Part shown: positions 53,758 through 63,511 of the stretch, piece after piece
How the letters are laid out: every line of letters begins with the position of its first letter
Numbering within the stretch: the first letter of the stretch is position 1
Assembly (NCBI RefSeq): GCF_923077115.1
Contig: NZ_CAKLPX010000004.1
Coordinates: 1-64,000, forward strand
Source of the DNA: Sinobacterium norvegicum
GTDB taxonomy: Bacteria > Pseudomonadota > Gammaproteobacteria > Pseudomonadales > Sinobacteriaceae
DNA: 64,000 nucleotides
Direction: 5' to 3'
Notes under the pieces: generated by a model
What the model saw: the letters and a program-made list of their open reading frames with translations, nothing else
Told to the model about the DNA's origin: nothing
Databases searched by the model: none
Made by a program: the position numbers and the translations under genes

Positions 53758-53850
53758 TGCCCGCCTGAAACCCCCAACAGATCAAACATTGTCAGCCAGC
53801 ACGGCACTGATATACTGGGAGTTTAATGACTCTACTATGGCGCTAATCCG

Positions 53851-55152
53851 GTGAATAATACCCAGGCCTTTGTCGATTGGTTTCGGCAATCATCCCCCTA
53901 TATCCATGCCCATCATGGCAAGACCATTGTGATCACCCTGACTGGTGAAGTGGTTGAGTCGGATAACTTTCGTCATATTATTCATGACATAGCCCTGCTG
54001 AACAGCCTGGGTATCCGTCTGGTGTTGATTCATGGTGCCCGACCTCAGATTCAACAACGGCTCAATTTACGTGGCCTCGAGAGCCATATACACAACAATG
54101 TTCGCATAACCGACGTCGACGCCTTAGAGGCGGTCAAGGATGCCAGCGGATCCATCCGTTGCTCTATCGAAGCCATGCTGTCACTGGGGTTACCCAACTC
54201 GCCGATGCACGGCGCCACCATTCGTGTCACCGGCGGCAACTACGTGACGGCCAAACCTATGGGTGTACACCAAGGTGTCGACTTTCAGCATACCGGCAGC
54301 GTTCGCAGCATCAATGCTGAGGCGATCACTCAGCAGCTCAACTGTGGCGACATCGTATTAATCTCCCCTCTGGGTTACTCTCCAACCGGCGAAATTTTCA
54401 ACATGCCGGCAGAGGATTTGGCGATGCAGACAGCGCTGGCGATCAAAGCCGATAAACTGATCTATCTCGACAACAGCGAGGGAATCTTCGATGCTGGCAA
54501 TCAACTCGTGGCTCAGTTATCCATCGCCGAGGCAAAACAGCTCACCGCGCTCAGCGACCATCAACAACACGTGATCAACGCCGCCATCGAGGCCTCCAGC
54601 CAAGGCATTGAGCGAGTCCATATCATCAGCAATCAAATAGACGGTACGTTGTTACGGGAGCTGTTCACCCGTGATGGCTGCGGCACCATGGTTTATGCCG
54701 ACAGCTATGACGTCACCCGCAAGGCCTCGATCAACGATGTCGGCGGTATTCTCAACCTGATACGCCCCCTGGAGCAGAAGGGTATTCTCGTGCGGCGCTC
54801 GAGAGAACACCTAGAAACCGAGATTGAACAATTTGTCGTCATCGAGCGGGACGGTATGGTCATCGGCTGCGCCGCGCTTTATCACTACCCTCAGGATAGC
54901 CTGGCCGAGCTAGCCTGCGTTGTTACTCACCCGGAATACCGTGGCGGTGAACGCGGCGAACGCCTGCTGCACTGGGTTGAGAGTGAGGCTAAAAAACTCG
55001 GTATGACACAGCTGTTTGTACTCACCACACAGACCGCGCACTGGTTTCGGGAGCAGGGTTTCGAACCCGCCGATACCGCCCAGCTGCCGACACAGAAACA
55101 GCAGCTCTATAACTATCAACGTAATTCCAAAGTATTCATCAAGCCGCTTTGA
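53851..55152 (+). CDS. argA: amino-acid N-acetyltransferase
   Basis: This enzyme acetylates glutamate from acetyl-CoA, the first step of arginine synthesis. The 433-aa protein has an amino-acid-kinase-like N-terminal domain (KTIVITLTGEVVESDN, RLVLIHGARPQIQQRL, about 1-290) that binds arginine for feedback, and a C-terminal GNAT domain with the acetyl-CoA loop near EYRGGERGERLLHW. The start is GTG at 53851. It is separated from pit by a terminator and from ilvD by 101 bases. Confidence 0.95.
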   Translation: MNNTQAFVDWFRQSSPYIHAHHGKTIVITLTGEVVESDNFRHIIHDIALLNSLGIRLVLIHGARPQIQQRLNLRGLESHIHNNVRITDVDALEAVKDASGSIRCSIEAMLSLGLPNSPMHGATIRVTGGNYVTAKPMGVHQGVDFQHTGSVRSINAEAITQQLNCGDIVLISPLGYSPTGEIFNMPAEDLAMQTALAIKADKLIYLDNSEGIFDAGNQLVAQLSIAEAKQLTALSDHQQHVINAAIEASSQGIERVHIISNQIDGTLLRELFTRDGCGTMVYADSYDVTRKASINDVGGILNLIRPLEQKGILVRRSREHLETEIEQFVVIERDGMVIGCAALYHYPQDSLAELACVVTHPEYRGGERGERLLHWVESEAKKLGMTQLFVLTTQTAHWFREQGFEPADTAQLPTQKQQLYNYQRNSKVFIKPL

Positions 55153-55253
55153 ACAGACATCGCCGGAGCGCTTATGATAAGCTAGCCGGCAAATTTAGCT
55201 TGCCATACCGCGCCTAAGAGCGCGGGCTCATAACCAAAGATCAAAGGTGTCAC

Positions 55254-57098
55254 ATGCCAGACTATCGTTCCAAGACCTCAACTGCCGGCCGTAATATGGC
55301 AGGCGCTCGTGCACTTTGGCGGGCAACAGGAATGAAAGACGATGACTTTCACAAGCCTATCATCGCCATCGCTAACTCATTCACCCAATTTGTACCCGGT
55401 CACGTCCACCTCAAAGATCTCGGCCAATTGGTTGCCCGCGAGATTGAAAAAGCCGGTGGCGTAGCAAAAGAATTTAACACCATTGCCGTCGATGACGGTA
55501 TCGCCATGGGTCACGATGGCATGCTTTACTCGCTGCCTTCACGCGACATTATCGCCGACTCGGTCGAGTATATGGTCAACGCTCACTGCGCCGACGCCAT
55601 TGTCTGTATTTCTAACTGCGACAAAATCACCCCAGGCATGCTTAACGCCGCTATGCGCCTTAACATTCCAGTCATCTTCGTCTCCGGCGGCCCGATGGAA
55701 GCCGGTAAGACCAAGCTGTCTGAGCATAAGCTCGACCTTGTCGACGCCATGGTCATGGCAGCCACCGACGATGCCAGCGACGAGGAAGTACTCGAAGTCG
55801 AACGTAGCGCCTGCCCGACCTGCGGCTCATGTTCAGGTATGTTTACCGCCAATTCAATGAACTGTTTAACTGAGGCGCTGGGTCTCAGCCTACCCGGTAA
55901 CGGCTCAACCCTGGCCACACACAGCGATCGCGAGCACCTTTTCCTTGAAGCTGGCCGTCAAATCGTCAAGCTCTGCCACCAGTATTATGACCAGGACGAC
56001 GAATCCATTCTGCCGCGCAATATTGCCAACGTCAAAGCCTTTGAAAACGCCATGAGCCTCGACATTGCCATGGGCGGTTCAACCAATACCATTTTGCACC
56101 TGCTAGCCGCAGCTCAGGAAGGTGGTATCGATTTCGACCTCGAAGACATCAACGAGCTCAGCCGCAAGATTCCACAGCTGTGTAAGGTCGCACCGAATAC
56201 ACCGAAATACCACATGGAAGATGTTCACCGCGCCGGTGGTGTCTTTGCCATCCTCGGTGAACTCGACCGCGCCGGCCTGCTGCACAACGACATACCAACA
56301 GTGCACAGCCCGACGATGAAAGAGGCCCTCGACAAATGGGATATCATCCGCAGTGAAGACGAAGCCGTCCTGGAATTCTTTAAGGCCGGCCCTGCGGGCA
56401 TTCCAACACAGACGGCATTCAGCCAGAGTACGCGTTGGTCCAGTCTCGATGGCGACCGTGAAAATGGCTGCATTCGTAACATCGAGAATGCCTTCAGCCT
56501 AGAAGGCGGCCTTGCCGTACTCACCGGCAATATCGCCCTCGACGGCTGTGTGGTAAAAACCTCGGGCGTCGATGAGAGTATCTGGGTATTCGAAGGCCCC
56601 GCATATATTTGCGAGAGCCAAGACCAAGCTGTTGCCGACATCCTTGAAGGTAAGGTTAAAGCCGGAGACGTGGTCATCATTCGCTATGAAGGCCCACGAG
56701 GCGGACCAGGCATGCAGGAAATGCTCTACCCCACCTCTTACCTCAAGTCGAAAGGCTTGGGTAAAGAGTGTGCACTACTGACCGATGGTCGCTTCTCCGG
56801 CGGCACCTCTGGCCTGTCTATTGGTCACTGCTCACCGGAGGCAGCCGCAGGCGGTGCCATTGGTTTGGTTGAGCCGGGCGATCTTATCAAGATCAATATC
56901 CCAGAGCGCTCTATCGATGTCGACCTCAGCGATCAGCAATTGGCCGACCGTCGCGCCGCGATGGATGCCAAGGGTAAAGACGGCTGGAAGCCGGTCGAGC
57001 ATCGTCCACGCAAGGTCTCTGCAGCGCTGAAGGTTTACGCCAAGATGACCACCAGTGCCGACAAAGGCGCGGTACGCGATATTAGTCTGCTCGACTAA
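55254..57098 (+). CDS. ilvD: dihydroxy-acid dehydratase
   Basis: IlvD dehydrates 2,3-dihydroxy acids to the keto acids used by IlvE in branched-chain amino acid synthesis, and needs an Fe-S cluster. The 614-aa protein has the cluster cysteines in [12 protein letters not shown] and [19 protein letters not shown], and the C-terminal signature [17 protein letters not shown]. The length and motifs are normal. It follows argA in the same direction and ends in a hairpin. Its partner IlvE is encoded about 9 kb to the left. Confidence 0.97.
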   Translation: MPDYRSKTSTAGRNMAGARALWRATGMKDDDFHKPIIAIANSFTQFVPGHVHLKDLGQLVAREIEKAGGVAKEFNTIAVDDGIAMGHDGMLYSLPSRDIIADSVEYMVNAHCADAIVCISNCDKITPGMLNAAMRLNIPVIFVSGGPMEAGKTKLSEHKLDLVDAMVMAATDDASDEEVLEVERSACPTCGSCSGMFTANSMNCLTEALGLSLPGNGSTLATHSDREHLFLEAGRQIVKLCHQYYDQDDESILPRNIANVKAFENAMSLDIAMGGSTNTILHLLAAAQEGGIDFDLEDINELSRKIPQLCKVAPNTPKYHMEDVHRAGGVFAILGELDRAGLLHNDIPTVHSPTMKEALDKWDIIRSEDEAVLEFFKAGPAGIPTQTAFSQSTRWSSLDGDRENGCIRNIENAFSLEGGLAVLTGNIALDGCVVKTSGVDESIWVFEGPAYICESQDQAVADILEGKVKAGDVVIIRYEGPRGGPGMQEMLYPTSYLKSKGLGKECALLTDGRFSGGTSGLSIGHCSPEAAAGGAIGLVEPGDLIKINIPERSIDVDLSDQQLADRRAAMDAKGKDGWKPVEHRPRKVSAALKVYAKMTTSADKGAVRDISLLD

Positions 57099-57108
57099 TT
57101 ATCCACCA

Positions 57109-57132
57109 ACAGGGGTGAACTCTCACCCCTGT
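57109..57132 (+). terminator. hairpin after ilvD
   Basis: A perfect 10-bp stem acaggggtga / tcacccctgt with a 4-base loop lies 11 bases after the ilvD stop, followed by a T-rich stretch. Confidence 0.6.
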
Positions 57133-57184
57133 GCTTTAATTTCCTTTAGTAATAATCCCCTTTATGCAGTGAAACGGTTGTTCG

Positions 57185-59116
57185 ATGTCCAAACTTAATT
57201 ATCGCCCTGATATCGATGGACTACGCGCCCTTGCAATTCTGCCTGTCCTATTGTTCCACGCGGGGATACCTGGTTTCAGTGGCGGCTACATTGGCGTCGA
57301 TATTTTCTTTGTTATTTCTGGCTACCTTATTACCTCTATTATTATCCGCGAGGTCAATGAGCAGCAATTTAGCTATCGCGATTTCTGGGCGAGAAGGGCC
57401 CGGCGCATTCTACCCGCCTCAACGGCGATGATTATAGCGACACTGGTCACCGGCTGGTTTATTCTTTCACCCGCTGACTATGTTGAGCTTGCAGTATCCG
57501 CCAGAGAGCAGGCCTACTTTGCATCAAATTTCTTTTTCTCTTCCAACGCCGGTTATTTTGATGGACCATCAGAATTTAAACCGCTTCTTCATACTTGGTC
57601 TCTCTCCGTTGAAGAGCAATTTTATCTTTTCTTCCCATTATTTTTTATCACTGTTCACCGCTTTTTCCCCAAGCATAAGCGCGCTGCAATCATCCTATTA
57701 CTGCTGCTATCGCTGGTCGTCAGCCTCGTTTTAATTAGCAGCCAGCCAACCTCAACGTTTTATCTACTTCATACTCGAGCATGGGAAATGCTGATCGGCA
57801 GCCTGCTAGCAATTGCTCCTATTAATTTAGCCATGCGCCAGCGGCCAATATTGTGTGAAGTTATTTCTCTGTCAGGTCTGATCACTATTGTTAGTTGCAT
57901 CTTCTTTTATGACGACACAACTGTCTTTCCTGGAGCCGCAGCAATACCCCCTACCGTGGCTGTTGCCGCTATTATTTGGGCAAACAGCTACAGCAACACG
58001 TGGGTTAAACGGCTTTGCACCCTCCCCCCCGCTATCTGGGTCGGGTTAATATCTTACTCGCTATACCTCTGGCATTGGCCGGTGATAGCCTACACTCACT
58101 ATTACCATGTTGGCGAATTCACTCTCGCGCTGAAACTCGGCCTTATTGCTGTTAGCCTTATATTGGCCTACCTGTCCTGGCGATTCATTGAAACGCCTTT
58201 TCGTCTGAAACAACTTTTCCCCAGCAATAACGCCATTTTAATAGCGGCAGCCATCGCGTTGATTGCCATCGCTGTTGTGTCACAGACTATCCGCAGAGAC
58301 GGTGGTTATCCTGAACGACTACCCGAGCATGCCTTTAAGTTTGCCCAGGCATTATCCCGGAGCGATGATCAAAGACGTTGCGCCAACCTTACTAACAGCG
58401 CCATTCGGGAGGGCAACATCTGCCAGTTTGGCAACAACCAGGCTAAGCCAACGCTATTAATTTGGGGTGACAGCCATGCTGAGGCCTTGCTTGCGTCTAT
58501 GAAAAGCGCCGCCGAAGAATCTAATACTGCGGTATTGTTTGCCAGCAAAAGTAACTGCCGGCCAATCCTAGTACCCAGTGAGCCGCATGGCAGGTGCCAA
58601 CAATTTAATAACAGCATGTTTGCCTTAGCGAGCAACCATGGCATCACTGACGTATTATTGGTTAGCCATTGGAACCGTGCCAGCTATAACGCAGCAAGCT
58701 CCGATTCTTTGGCCAGTGCTGAACGCAACGAATTCAAACAACAATTTAATGCCACCGTAGATAAGCTACAAGCTCAAGACATTAGGGTTTGGGTTGCCAA
58801 GCAGGTACCGGTGCAAAATACCTTGGACGTGGCACATGAACTCACCAAGCTCGCGATGCAGGGGCTGCCTACAGATACCATCAACCTGCCCATTGCTGAC
58901 CACCTTCACAAGCAACGCTATGTTAACAATGTCATTGATGCCAGTACCGTCAACGCCCTCGATCCAACACCCTATCTCTGTAGCGAACAATGGTGCCCTG
59001 CGGAAGAGAATGGCCTTGCCCTGTACAAAGATTCTGACCATTTATCGGCTCAGGGTGCCCTGAAGCTTGAGCCTATGTTCAAGCAGCTGTTTCTACAGAT
59101 CAAACAAGCTAAATAA
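57185..59116 (+). CDS. OafA/YrhL-type acyltransferase with SGNH domain
   Basis: This integral membrane acyltransferase-3 protein (643 aa) is predicted to O-acetylate a surface glycan. The N-terminal half has about 10 membrane segments and starts YRPDIDGLRALAILPVLLFH, with LLHTWSLSVEEQFYLFFPLF; both are family hallmarks with the catalytic His. The C-terminal half (about 410-640) is a periplasmic SGNH-like domain with the nucleophile in WGDSHAEALLA and the late Asp-His pair in DSDHLSAQGA. It may act on LPS or exopolysaccharide, which the sequence does not decide. A short hairpin covers the stop codon (59108-59130). Confidence 0.92.
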   Translation: MSKLNYRPDIDGLRALAILPVLLFHAGIPGFSGGYIGVDIFFVISGYLITSIIIREVNEQQFSYRDFWARRARRILPASTAMIIATLVTGWFILSPADYVELAVSAREQAYFASNFFFSSNAGYFDGPSEFKPLLHTWSLSVEEQFYLFFPLFFITVHRFFPKHKRAAIILLLLLSLVVSLVLISSQPTSTFYLLHTRAWEMLIGSLLAIAPINLAMRQRPILCEVISLSGLITIVSCIFFYDDTTVFPGAAAIPPTVAVAAIIWANSYSNTWVKRLCTLPPAIWVGLISYSLYLWHWPVIAYTHYYHVGEFTLALKLGLIAVSLILAYLSWRFIETPFRLKQLFPSNNAILIAAAIALIAIAVVSQTIRRDGGYPERLPEHAFKFAQALSRSDDQRRCANLTNSAIREGNICQFGNNQAKPTLLIWGDSHAEALLASMKSAAEESNTAVLFASKSNCRPILVPSEPHGRCQQFNNSMFALASNHGITDVLLVSHWNRASYNAASSDSLASAERNEFKQQFNATVDKLQAQDIRVWVAKQVPVQNTLDVAHELTKLAMQGLPTDTINLPIADHLHKQRYVNNVIDASTVNALDPTPYLCSEQWCPAEENGLALYKDSDHLSAQGALKLEPMFKQLFLQIKQAK

Positions 59117-59145
59117 GGGGCTTATTTAGCAGATAATTTCGTCAT

Positions 59146-59182
59146 AAAAAAAGGCGATACTGCCAAGCAGTATCGCCTTTTT
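59146..59182. terminator. bidirectional terminator between the acyltransferase and TonB operons
   Basis: An A-run, a perfect stem ggcgatactg / cagtatcgcc with a 5-base loop, and a T-run lie between the two convergent stop codons. Confidence 0.9.
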
Positions 59183-59201
59183 ATTGAGCGTTTAAGCGAG
59201 C

Positions 59202-60554
59202 TTAAACCTCCAGTGATGCCCTGCGATCAATTTCGCTTTGCAGGTACTTCAACCACTGCTCCTTCATGTTTTTACTGCGCTTATCATCGATAGACTTAAA
59301 GACTTTCTTGGCATCATCCAACTTGTTCTGGTTGAACAGTGCCATACCGAGAACGATCTGGGTATTATCTTTGCGTCGGATGCCGCCCTTCTTCAGCGCC
59401 TTACGCGCCGCGTCTGCCGCCTTACCGTACTGATCGTCATCGAGATAAACATTGGCTAGTCGCGCCCAGTTTTCACCCTTGGGTGACAGCTTTGCTGCTT
59501 TTTCCATCGCTGGAATAGCCTTGTCGACTTCCTGCGCGGCACGATAGGAGTTGCCCAGCACTTCGTAGTTCTTCGCCGTAGGCTCGATCTTCTTCTCTTT
59601 CATACCCTTTTCGATGACTTTCGCCGCCTTATAGGGAGTGTCAGAGCCGAGGAACAGATACGCCATATTGAGCAAGTCTTGCTGACGACTCAACATATTA
59701 GCCACATAAGCTGTCTCAAGAGCGATCAACTGACGTTTCTCGTTGTTAAGCTCACTGTACATACCGGAGAGCTGAACAAGGTAATCTTTCTTGGGCCAGC
59801 GACGAGTCAATTCCTCGAGCACCCAAGCGACCTTCTTCATATCGCCTTTCTCGTAATACAGTACACGCATCAGTAGATACCAGTTTTCCTTCGGCTCTTT
59901 GCCTTTGGCCTGGGTAATCTTCATCGCCTGTTCGATCTGGCTCAAGGCCTTATCGTAGTTCTTAGTCTGGTAATAAGCCTGCGCTAACAAGACGCGAGCC
60001 GTGGTGTTTTCGTTGGCCGTGGGCTCAACCTTAAACCAGTTTTCCAGCGTCTTAATGGCGTTCTTATAATCTTCGGTGACGAAGTACAACTGACCCATTT
60101 GGTATTTGGTGGAGTTTTCCATCGCCAGCGGGATATTAGGCGACTGCGCTAAAATCTTGCGGTAGGAATCCAATACCTTGGGATAATTCTCTTGGCTGTA
60201 ATAGATAAAAGAATAGAAGTTGTACATCTGAGCAATTTCATAAGCGTTGAATTTGCTACTGCGGCCCTTGAGTTTATCGAGAACGGCAACCGCCTCTTTA
60301 AACTGCTCCGCCTCGGCATATTCCTGCGCCTTTTCTAACTGCTCGAAAACCTTGGCGCTCAGCGCCGGGGTCTTGCGGGTTTTTTCAGTATTCTTGGTTT
60401 TCTCCGCCGCCATTACCTGGCCGGGAAGACTCCCCTGATATCCGACTTCCTGCATCACCACGGGGCTGGCAACCTGCAGCAGTGACAACACCGCGCCGGT
60501 TGCAACTACGCGAGCCAACGGTCGAACCGGCTTTAAACATCTTGCAAGTTTCAT
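59202..60554 (-). CDS. TPR protein of a TonB2-type system
   Basis: The 450-aa protein has a long signal or anchor region (hydrophobic to about residue 40) and at least eight TPR-like helical pairs, such as AQEYAEAEQFKEAVAVLDKL, LLAQAYYQTKNYDKALSQIE and NVYLDDDQYGKAADAARKAL. It is the last gene of the operon DUF3450-ttpC-exbB-exbD-tonB-TPR, an order known for TonB2 systems of Vibrio, where the TPR protein lies at the same place. Its exact role in TonB energisation is not known. A strong GGGAGG ribosome-binding site precedes the ATG. Confidence 0.88.
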   Translation of the reverse strand: MKLARCLKPVRPLARVVATGAVLSLLQVASPVVMQEVGYQGSLPGQVMAAEKTKNTEKTRKTPALSAKVFEQLEKAQEYAEAEQFKEAVAVLDKLKGRSSKFNAYEIAQMYNFYSFIYYSQENYPKVLDSYRKILAQSPNIPLAMENSTKYQMGQLYFVTEDYKNAIKTLENWFKVEPTANENTTARVLLAQAYYQTKNYDKALSQIEQAMKITQAKGKEPKENWYLLMRVLYYEKGDMKKVAWVLEELTRRWPKKDYLVQLSGMYSELNNEKRQLIALETAYVANMLSRQQDLLNMAYLFLGSDTPYKAAKVIEKGMKEKKIEPTAKNYEVLGNSYRAAQEVDKAIPAMEKAAKLSPKGENWARLANVYLDDDQYGKAADAARKALKKGGIRRKDNTQIVLGMALFNQNKLDDAKKVFKSIDDKRSKNMKEQWLKYLQSEIDRRASLEV

Positions 60555-60565
60555 AAGACCTCCCG

Positions 60566-61171
60566 TTACTTCTGTAGCTGATAGGTGAATTTGTTACGCA
60601 CGCCCGGTACTTCTTGGGCCACACCATCAACAACACGCGGCTTGTACTTGAACTTCAAAGCAGCCTTGACTGAGGCGCGGTTGAAGATACTGCCGGGCTG
60701 ACAATCTACCGGTTCAGGGTCGCGTATCGAGCCGTTCTTAGTCACGGTATATTCGACGATGCAATAACCCTCGGTACCACGCTCAGCGGCACGGCGGGGA
60801 TAGATTGGCTGAACCTTTACAATTGGCAGATACTCACCATCGGCACTGGTCAAACCCTTCAAGCCCAACTTAACGTCAGCTTTGGGGGTAAAGGCCATAT
60901 TCATGCCACCGATTTCAACGTCGATATCTTCAAGATCCGGCGTCTCAAGCTCGGGTGGTGGTGTCTCTGGGTCTTCTGGCTTATCAGCCTTTACTTCTTT
61001 GGTGCGAGAGTCTATTTCTGTCTCAGGCATGTCAATCGATGCAATCTTGGTCGGGCCTGAATCATCCAGTGGTGATTCAGAGAACTCGATCAGCGAGTAC
61101 ATGATGACAAATAAGCCGGCAGTCACCATGGCGCCGAGAGCGGCACCAATGGTTAAACGCATAATATTCAT
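60566..61171 (-). CDS. energy transducer TonB (TonB2 type)
   Basis: TonB transmits the proton-motive force to outer-membrane TonB-dependent receptors. The 201-aa protein has one N-terminal membrane helix (about 8-28), a short Pro/Glu linker (PEDPETPPPELETPD) and a C-terminal domain with VQPIYPRRAAERGTEGYCIV and a final KFTYQLQK. The linker is short compared with E. coli TonB, as in TonB2 proteins of marine bacteria. Its start overlaps the exbD stop by one base (TAATG) and is preceded by GGAGG. Confidence 0.93.
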   Translation of the reverse strand: MNIMRLTIGAALGAMVTAGLFVIMYSLIEFSESPLDDSGPTKIASIDMPETEIDSRTKEVKADKPEDPETPPPELETPDLEDIDVEIGGMNMAFTPKADVKLGLKGLTSADGEYLPIVKVQPIYPRRAAERGTEGYCIVEYTVTKNGSIRDPEPVDCQPGSIFNRASVKAALKFKYKPRVVDGVAQEVPGVRNKFTYQLQK

Positions 61172-61578
61172 TAAGAGTCCTCCGCAGCTAGGGCAATATC
61201 GGTAACACCGGCTTCCTTAGCAGCATCGGTAATCAGTGCAAAAATCTCTGCAGTTGACTTCTTATCAGCCTGTATCACCACAGCACCCTTGGGGTTTTCT
61301 GCGTGCATACGCTCAATAATAGACTTAACAAAGCGTTTATCGACTTCTTTCTTATCTATCCAAATCTTATCGCTGGCGTTAATCGCGATAAGTATATTCT
61401 GGTTCTTGACCTGATTGCGGGTTTCCGCAGTCGGTCTTTCAACATCGATACCGGGCTCTTTAATAAACGAGGCGGTAACGATGAAGAAGATCAACATGAT
61501 AAAGACAACGTCCAACATAGGCGTTAAATCAATCTGTTGCTCTGCTTCTGGCTTGCGAGCCGAAACGGACTTGGGCAT
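61171..61578 (-). CDS. exbD: ExbD/TolR family proton channel subunit
   Basis: ExbD forms with ExbB the proton-driven motor for TonB. The 135-aa protein has a short basic cytoplasmic tail, one membrane helix with the essential Asp at residue 23 (IDLTPMLDVVFIMLIFF), and a periplasmic domain with VVIQADKKSTAEIFALI. It lies between exbB, 13 bases upstream, and tonB, with which it overlaps by one base. The neighbouring TtpC and TPR genes place it in a TonB2-type system and not Tol-Pal. Confidence 0.93.
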   Translation of the reverse strand: MPKSVSARKPEAEQQIDLTPMLDVVFIMLIFFIVTASFIKEPGIDVERPTAETRNQVKNQNILIAINASDKIWIDKKEVDKRFVKSIIERMHAENPKGAVVIQADKKSTAEIFALITDAAKEAGVTDIALAAEDS

Positions 61579-61591
61579 AACAAAAACTCCC

Positions 61592-62122
61592 CTAGTGATC
61601 CGTGGTTAAATGGTCAGCCAACAGCTGATTTTCACGCTCTGCCACTTTCGCCAAATAAGTGTTAATGAAGACGCCGGACAGCGCCGCCACCATACCAGCC
61701 ATGGTCGGGATAGTCGCTTTCGAGACACCGCCGGCCATAGACTTGGCATCGCCACCGCCGCTGACGGCCATGACATTAAACACTTCAATCATACCGGTCA
61801 CGGTGCCCAACAAACCCAACAGTGGGCAGAGGACAACCAGTGCATTAATCATCGGTAGACTTTGATTAATATTGAGCGACACACGTGAAATCAACGCTTG
61901 ACGAATGGCGTGGGCATTCCAGGATTTACGCTCTTGGCGGTTTTCCCAGTCTGACATTGCAGAGTCGATATCGGTTCGAAGCGCGGTACGGTAATACCAA
62001 ATGCGCTCGAAGGCCAATGTCCACATGACCAAGGTCATGGCGGCGATCCACCAAAGTACGGGGCCACCAGACTCCATAAAAGCCATTAAACGAGTATAAG
62101 CATCGAGAATCGTGTAATACAT
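61592..62122 (-). CDS. exbB: ExbB/TolQ/MotA family proton channel subunit
   Basis: The 176-aa protein has three membrane helices (about 17-36, 95-118 and 135-158) with the signatures LLGLLGTVTGMIEVFNVMA and GGVSKATIPTMAGMVAALSG. The small size with no periplasmic extension matches ExbB2 of Vibrio. Its start overlaps the ttpC stop by one base in TAATG, so the two MotA/ExbB-family subunits are made together. The second, longer homologue upstream is the feature that sets this system apart from E. coli TonB-ExbB-ExbD. Confidence 0.93.
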   Translation of the reverse strand: MYYTILDAYTRLMAFMESGGPVLWWIAAMTLVMWTLAFERIWYYRTALRTDIDSAMSDWENRQERKSWNAHAIRQALISRVSLNINQSLPMINALVVLCPLLGLLGTVTGMIEVFNVMAVSGGGDAKSMAGGVSKATIPTMAGMVAALSGVFINTYLAKVAERENQLLADHLTTDH

Positions 62123-63510
62123 TAGCCGTTCCTCAGTTCAGCCTCAGTATGCTCGGCAATAATACCGGCAGTCTGCTCTTCTAATACGTGGATAATACGC
62201 TTAGAACGGCTGGCAACCATGGTGTGCAACAATACGGTTGGGATGGCAACAACCAGACCTAATACCGTGGTGATCAACGCGCTTGAAATACCGCCGGCCA
62301 TAGCCTTTGGATCACCGGCACCGAAGATGGTAATCGCCTGGAAGGTTAAGATCATACCGGTAACAGTACCGAGTAGACCCATCAACGGAGCAACCGCTGC
62401 GATGATTTTTAGGGCGCCTTGGTAGTTCTCTAAGCTCGGAATCTCTTTCAACACGGCTTCGTGTAGTTTCAATTCCAGCGTCTCGGTATCCATATTCGGG
62501 TTAGACTTGCTAACAGCCAATACGCGACCCAGAGGGTTGTTCTCTTTCACTTCGCTAGACTTCAGCTGCGAGGTAACCTTGCCGCTGATAGCCGTCAATA
62601 CTACGATGCGCCAGATAGCTAAGATGAAGGCAACAATACCCAAGGCTGAGATGGCGTAACCAACATAGCCACCCTGATGCCAGCGCTCTTCAATAGACGG
62701 GCTGTTGATCAGCGCCGCTAGGAAAGAACCACCTGTTGGACCAGTGGGGTCAAGACCAACGGCGCTTAGACCATCGGTAGAGGTTGCTGCTTTTGCAGCC
62801 GCAGAGCGGACAGCGCCGGCAGGCTGACGTGCTAGCTGGGAAAGCTTGCCGTCTTCAAATTTAAGGTAGTTACCCTCTTCGGTGACAGCGTTAAAGCTAC
62901 CGAAGCGAACCACTGGCTGCTCAACTTTGTCGCCATTAGGCATGGTAACGGTGGCGTCAAACTTGGCAACACGGCCCGATTCGATCATTTCGCGCTGTAG
63001 CTCAAACCAAAGCTTTTCGATCTCGGCAATGGTAGGCAGCTCATCGGAAGCGGTCATCTTGGCCACTAGACCATCGAGGAATACATCGCGGTCTGGATAC
63101 TGAGCAGAGCTCAATGATACGTCGAAGTTTGAACGTGCATCACCGGCAGCAGAGGTTAGGTGGCCGAACAATTCGTTCAGTGTACCCTTACGCTCGTTGT
63201 AACGAGCCTCAACTTCAGTCACTTTCACTTCGTTTTCTTCAAACTGCTTCTCGCGAGTTTGCGAAACACCTTCGAGACGAGCAAGCTCAGCACGCGCTTC
63301 TTTTAATAGACGCTCTTGATTCTGCTTCTCTTTGGCGAAGCGAGCTTCACGAACTTTGTTTTCTTTGTTTTCTGCATAGCGACCAGATTCAACCTTCTTA
63401 AGCAGTTGATTCAGGGTCAGGTCGTCGGCAGCAAAACTACCGGCAGAGGCAACCAAGGCTACACTGGCAACAACGGCGGCAATGGATTTTTTCAATACTG
63501 ATAATTTCAT
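62122..63510 (-). CDS. TtpC-like MotA/TolQ/ExbB protein with periplasmic coiled coil
   Basis: The 462-aa protein has a signal peptide (VAASVALVASAGSFA), a long charged periplasmic coiled coil (about 35-135, rich in KE and RE), and a C-terminal ExbB-like domain from about residue 270 with LMGLLGTVTGMILTFQAITIFG and GGISSALITTVLGLVVAIP. This layout is that of TtpC, an extra inner-membrane component required by the TonB2 system in Vibrio, where it is proposed to bridge toward the outer membrane. It starts one base after the DUF3450 stop. Confidence 0.9.
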   Translation of the reverse strand: MKLSVLKKSIAAVVASVALVASAGSFAADDLTLNQLLKKVESGRYAENKENKVREARFAKEKQNQERLLKEARAELARLEGVSQTREKQFEENEVKVTEVEARYNERKGTLNELFGHLTSAAGDARSNFDVSLSSAQYPDRDVFLDGLVAKMTASDELPTIAEIEKLWFELQREMIESGRVAKFDATVTMPNGDKVEQPVVRFGSFNAVTEEGNYLKFEDGKLSQLARQPAGAVRSAAAKAATSTDGLSAVGLDPTGPTGGSFLAALINSPSIEERWHQGGYVGYAISALGIVAFILAIWRIVVLTAISGKVTSQLKSSEVKENNPLGRVLAVSKSNPNMDTETLELKLHEAVLKEIPSLENYQGALKIIAAVAPLMGLLGTVTGMILTFQAITIFGAGDPKAMAGGISSALITTVLGLVVAIPTVLLHTMVASRSKRIIHVLEEQTAGIIAEHTEAELRNG

Positions 63511-63511
63511 C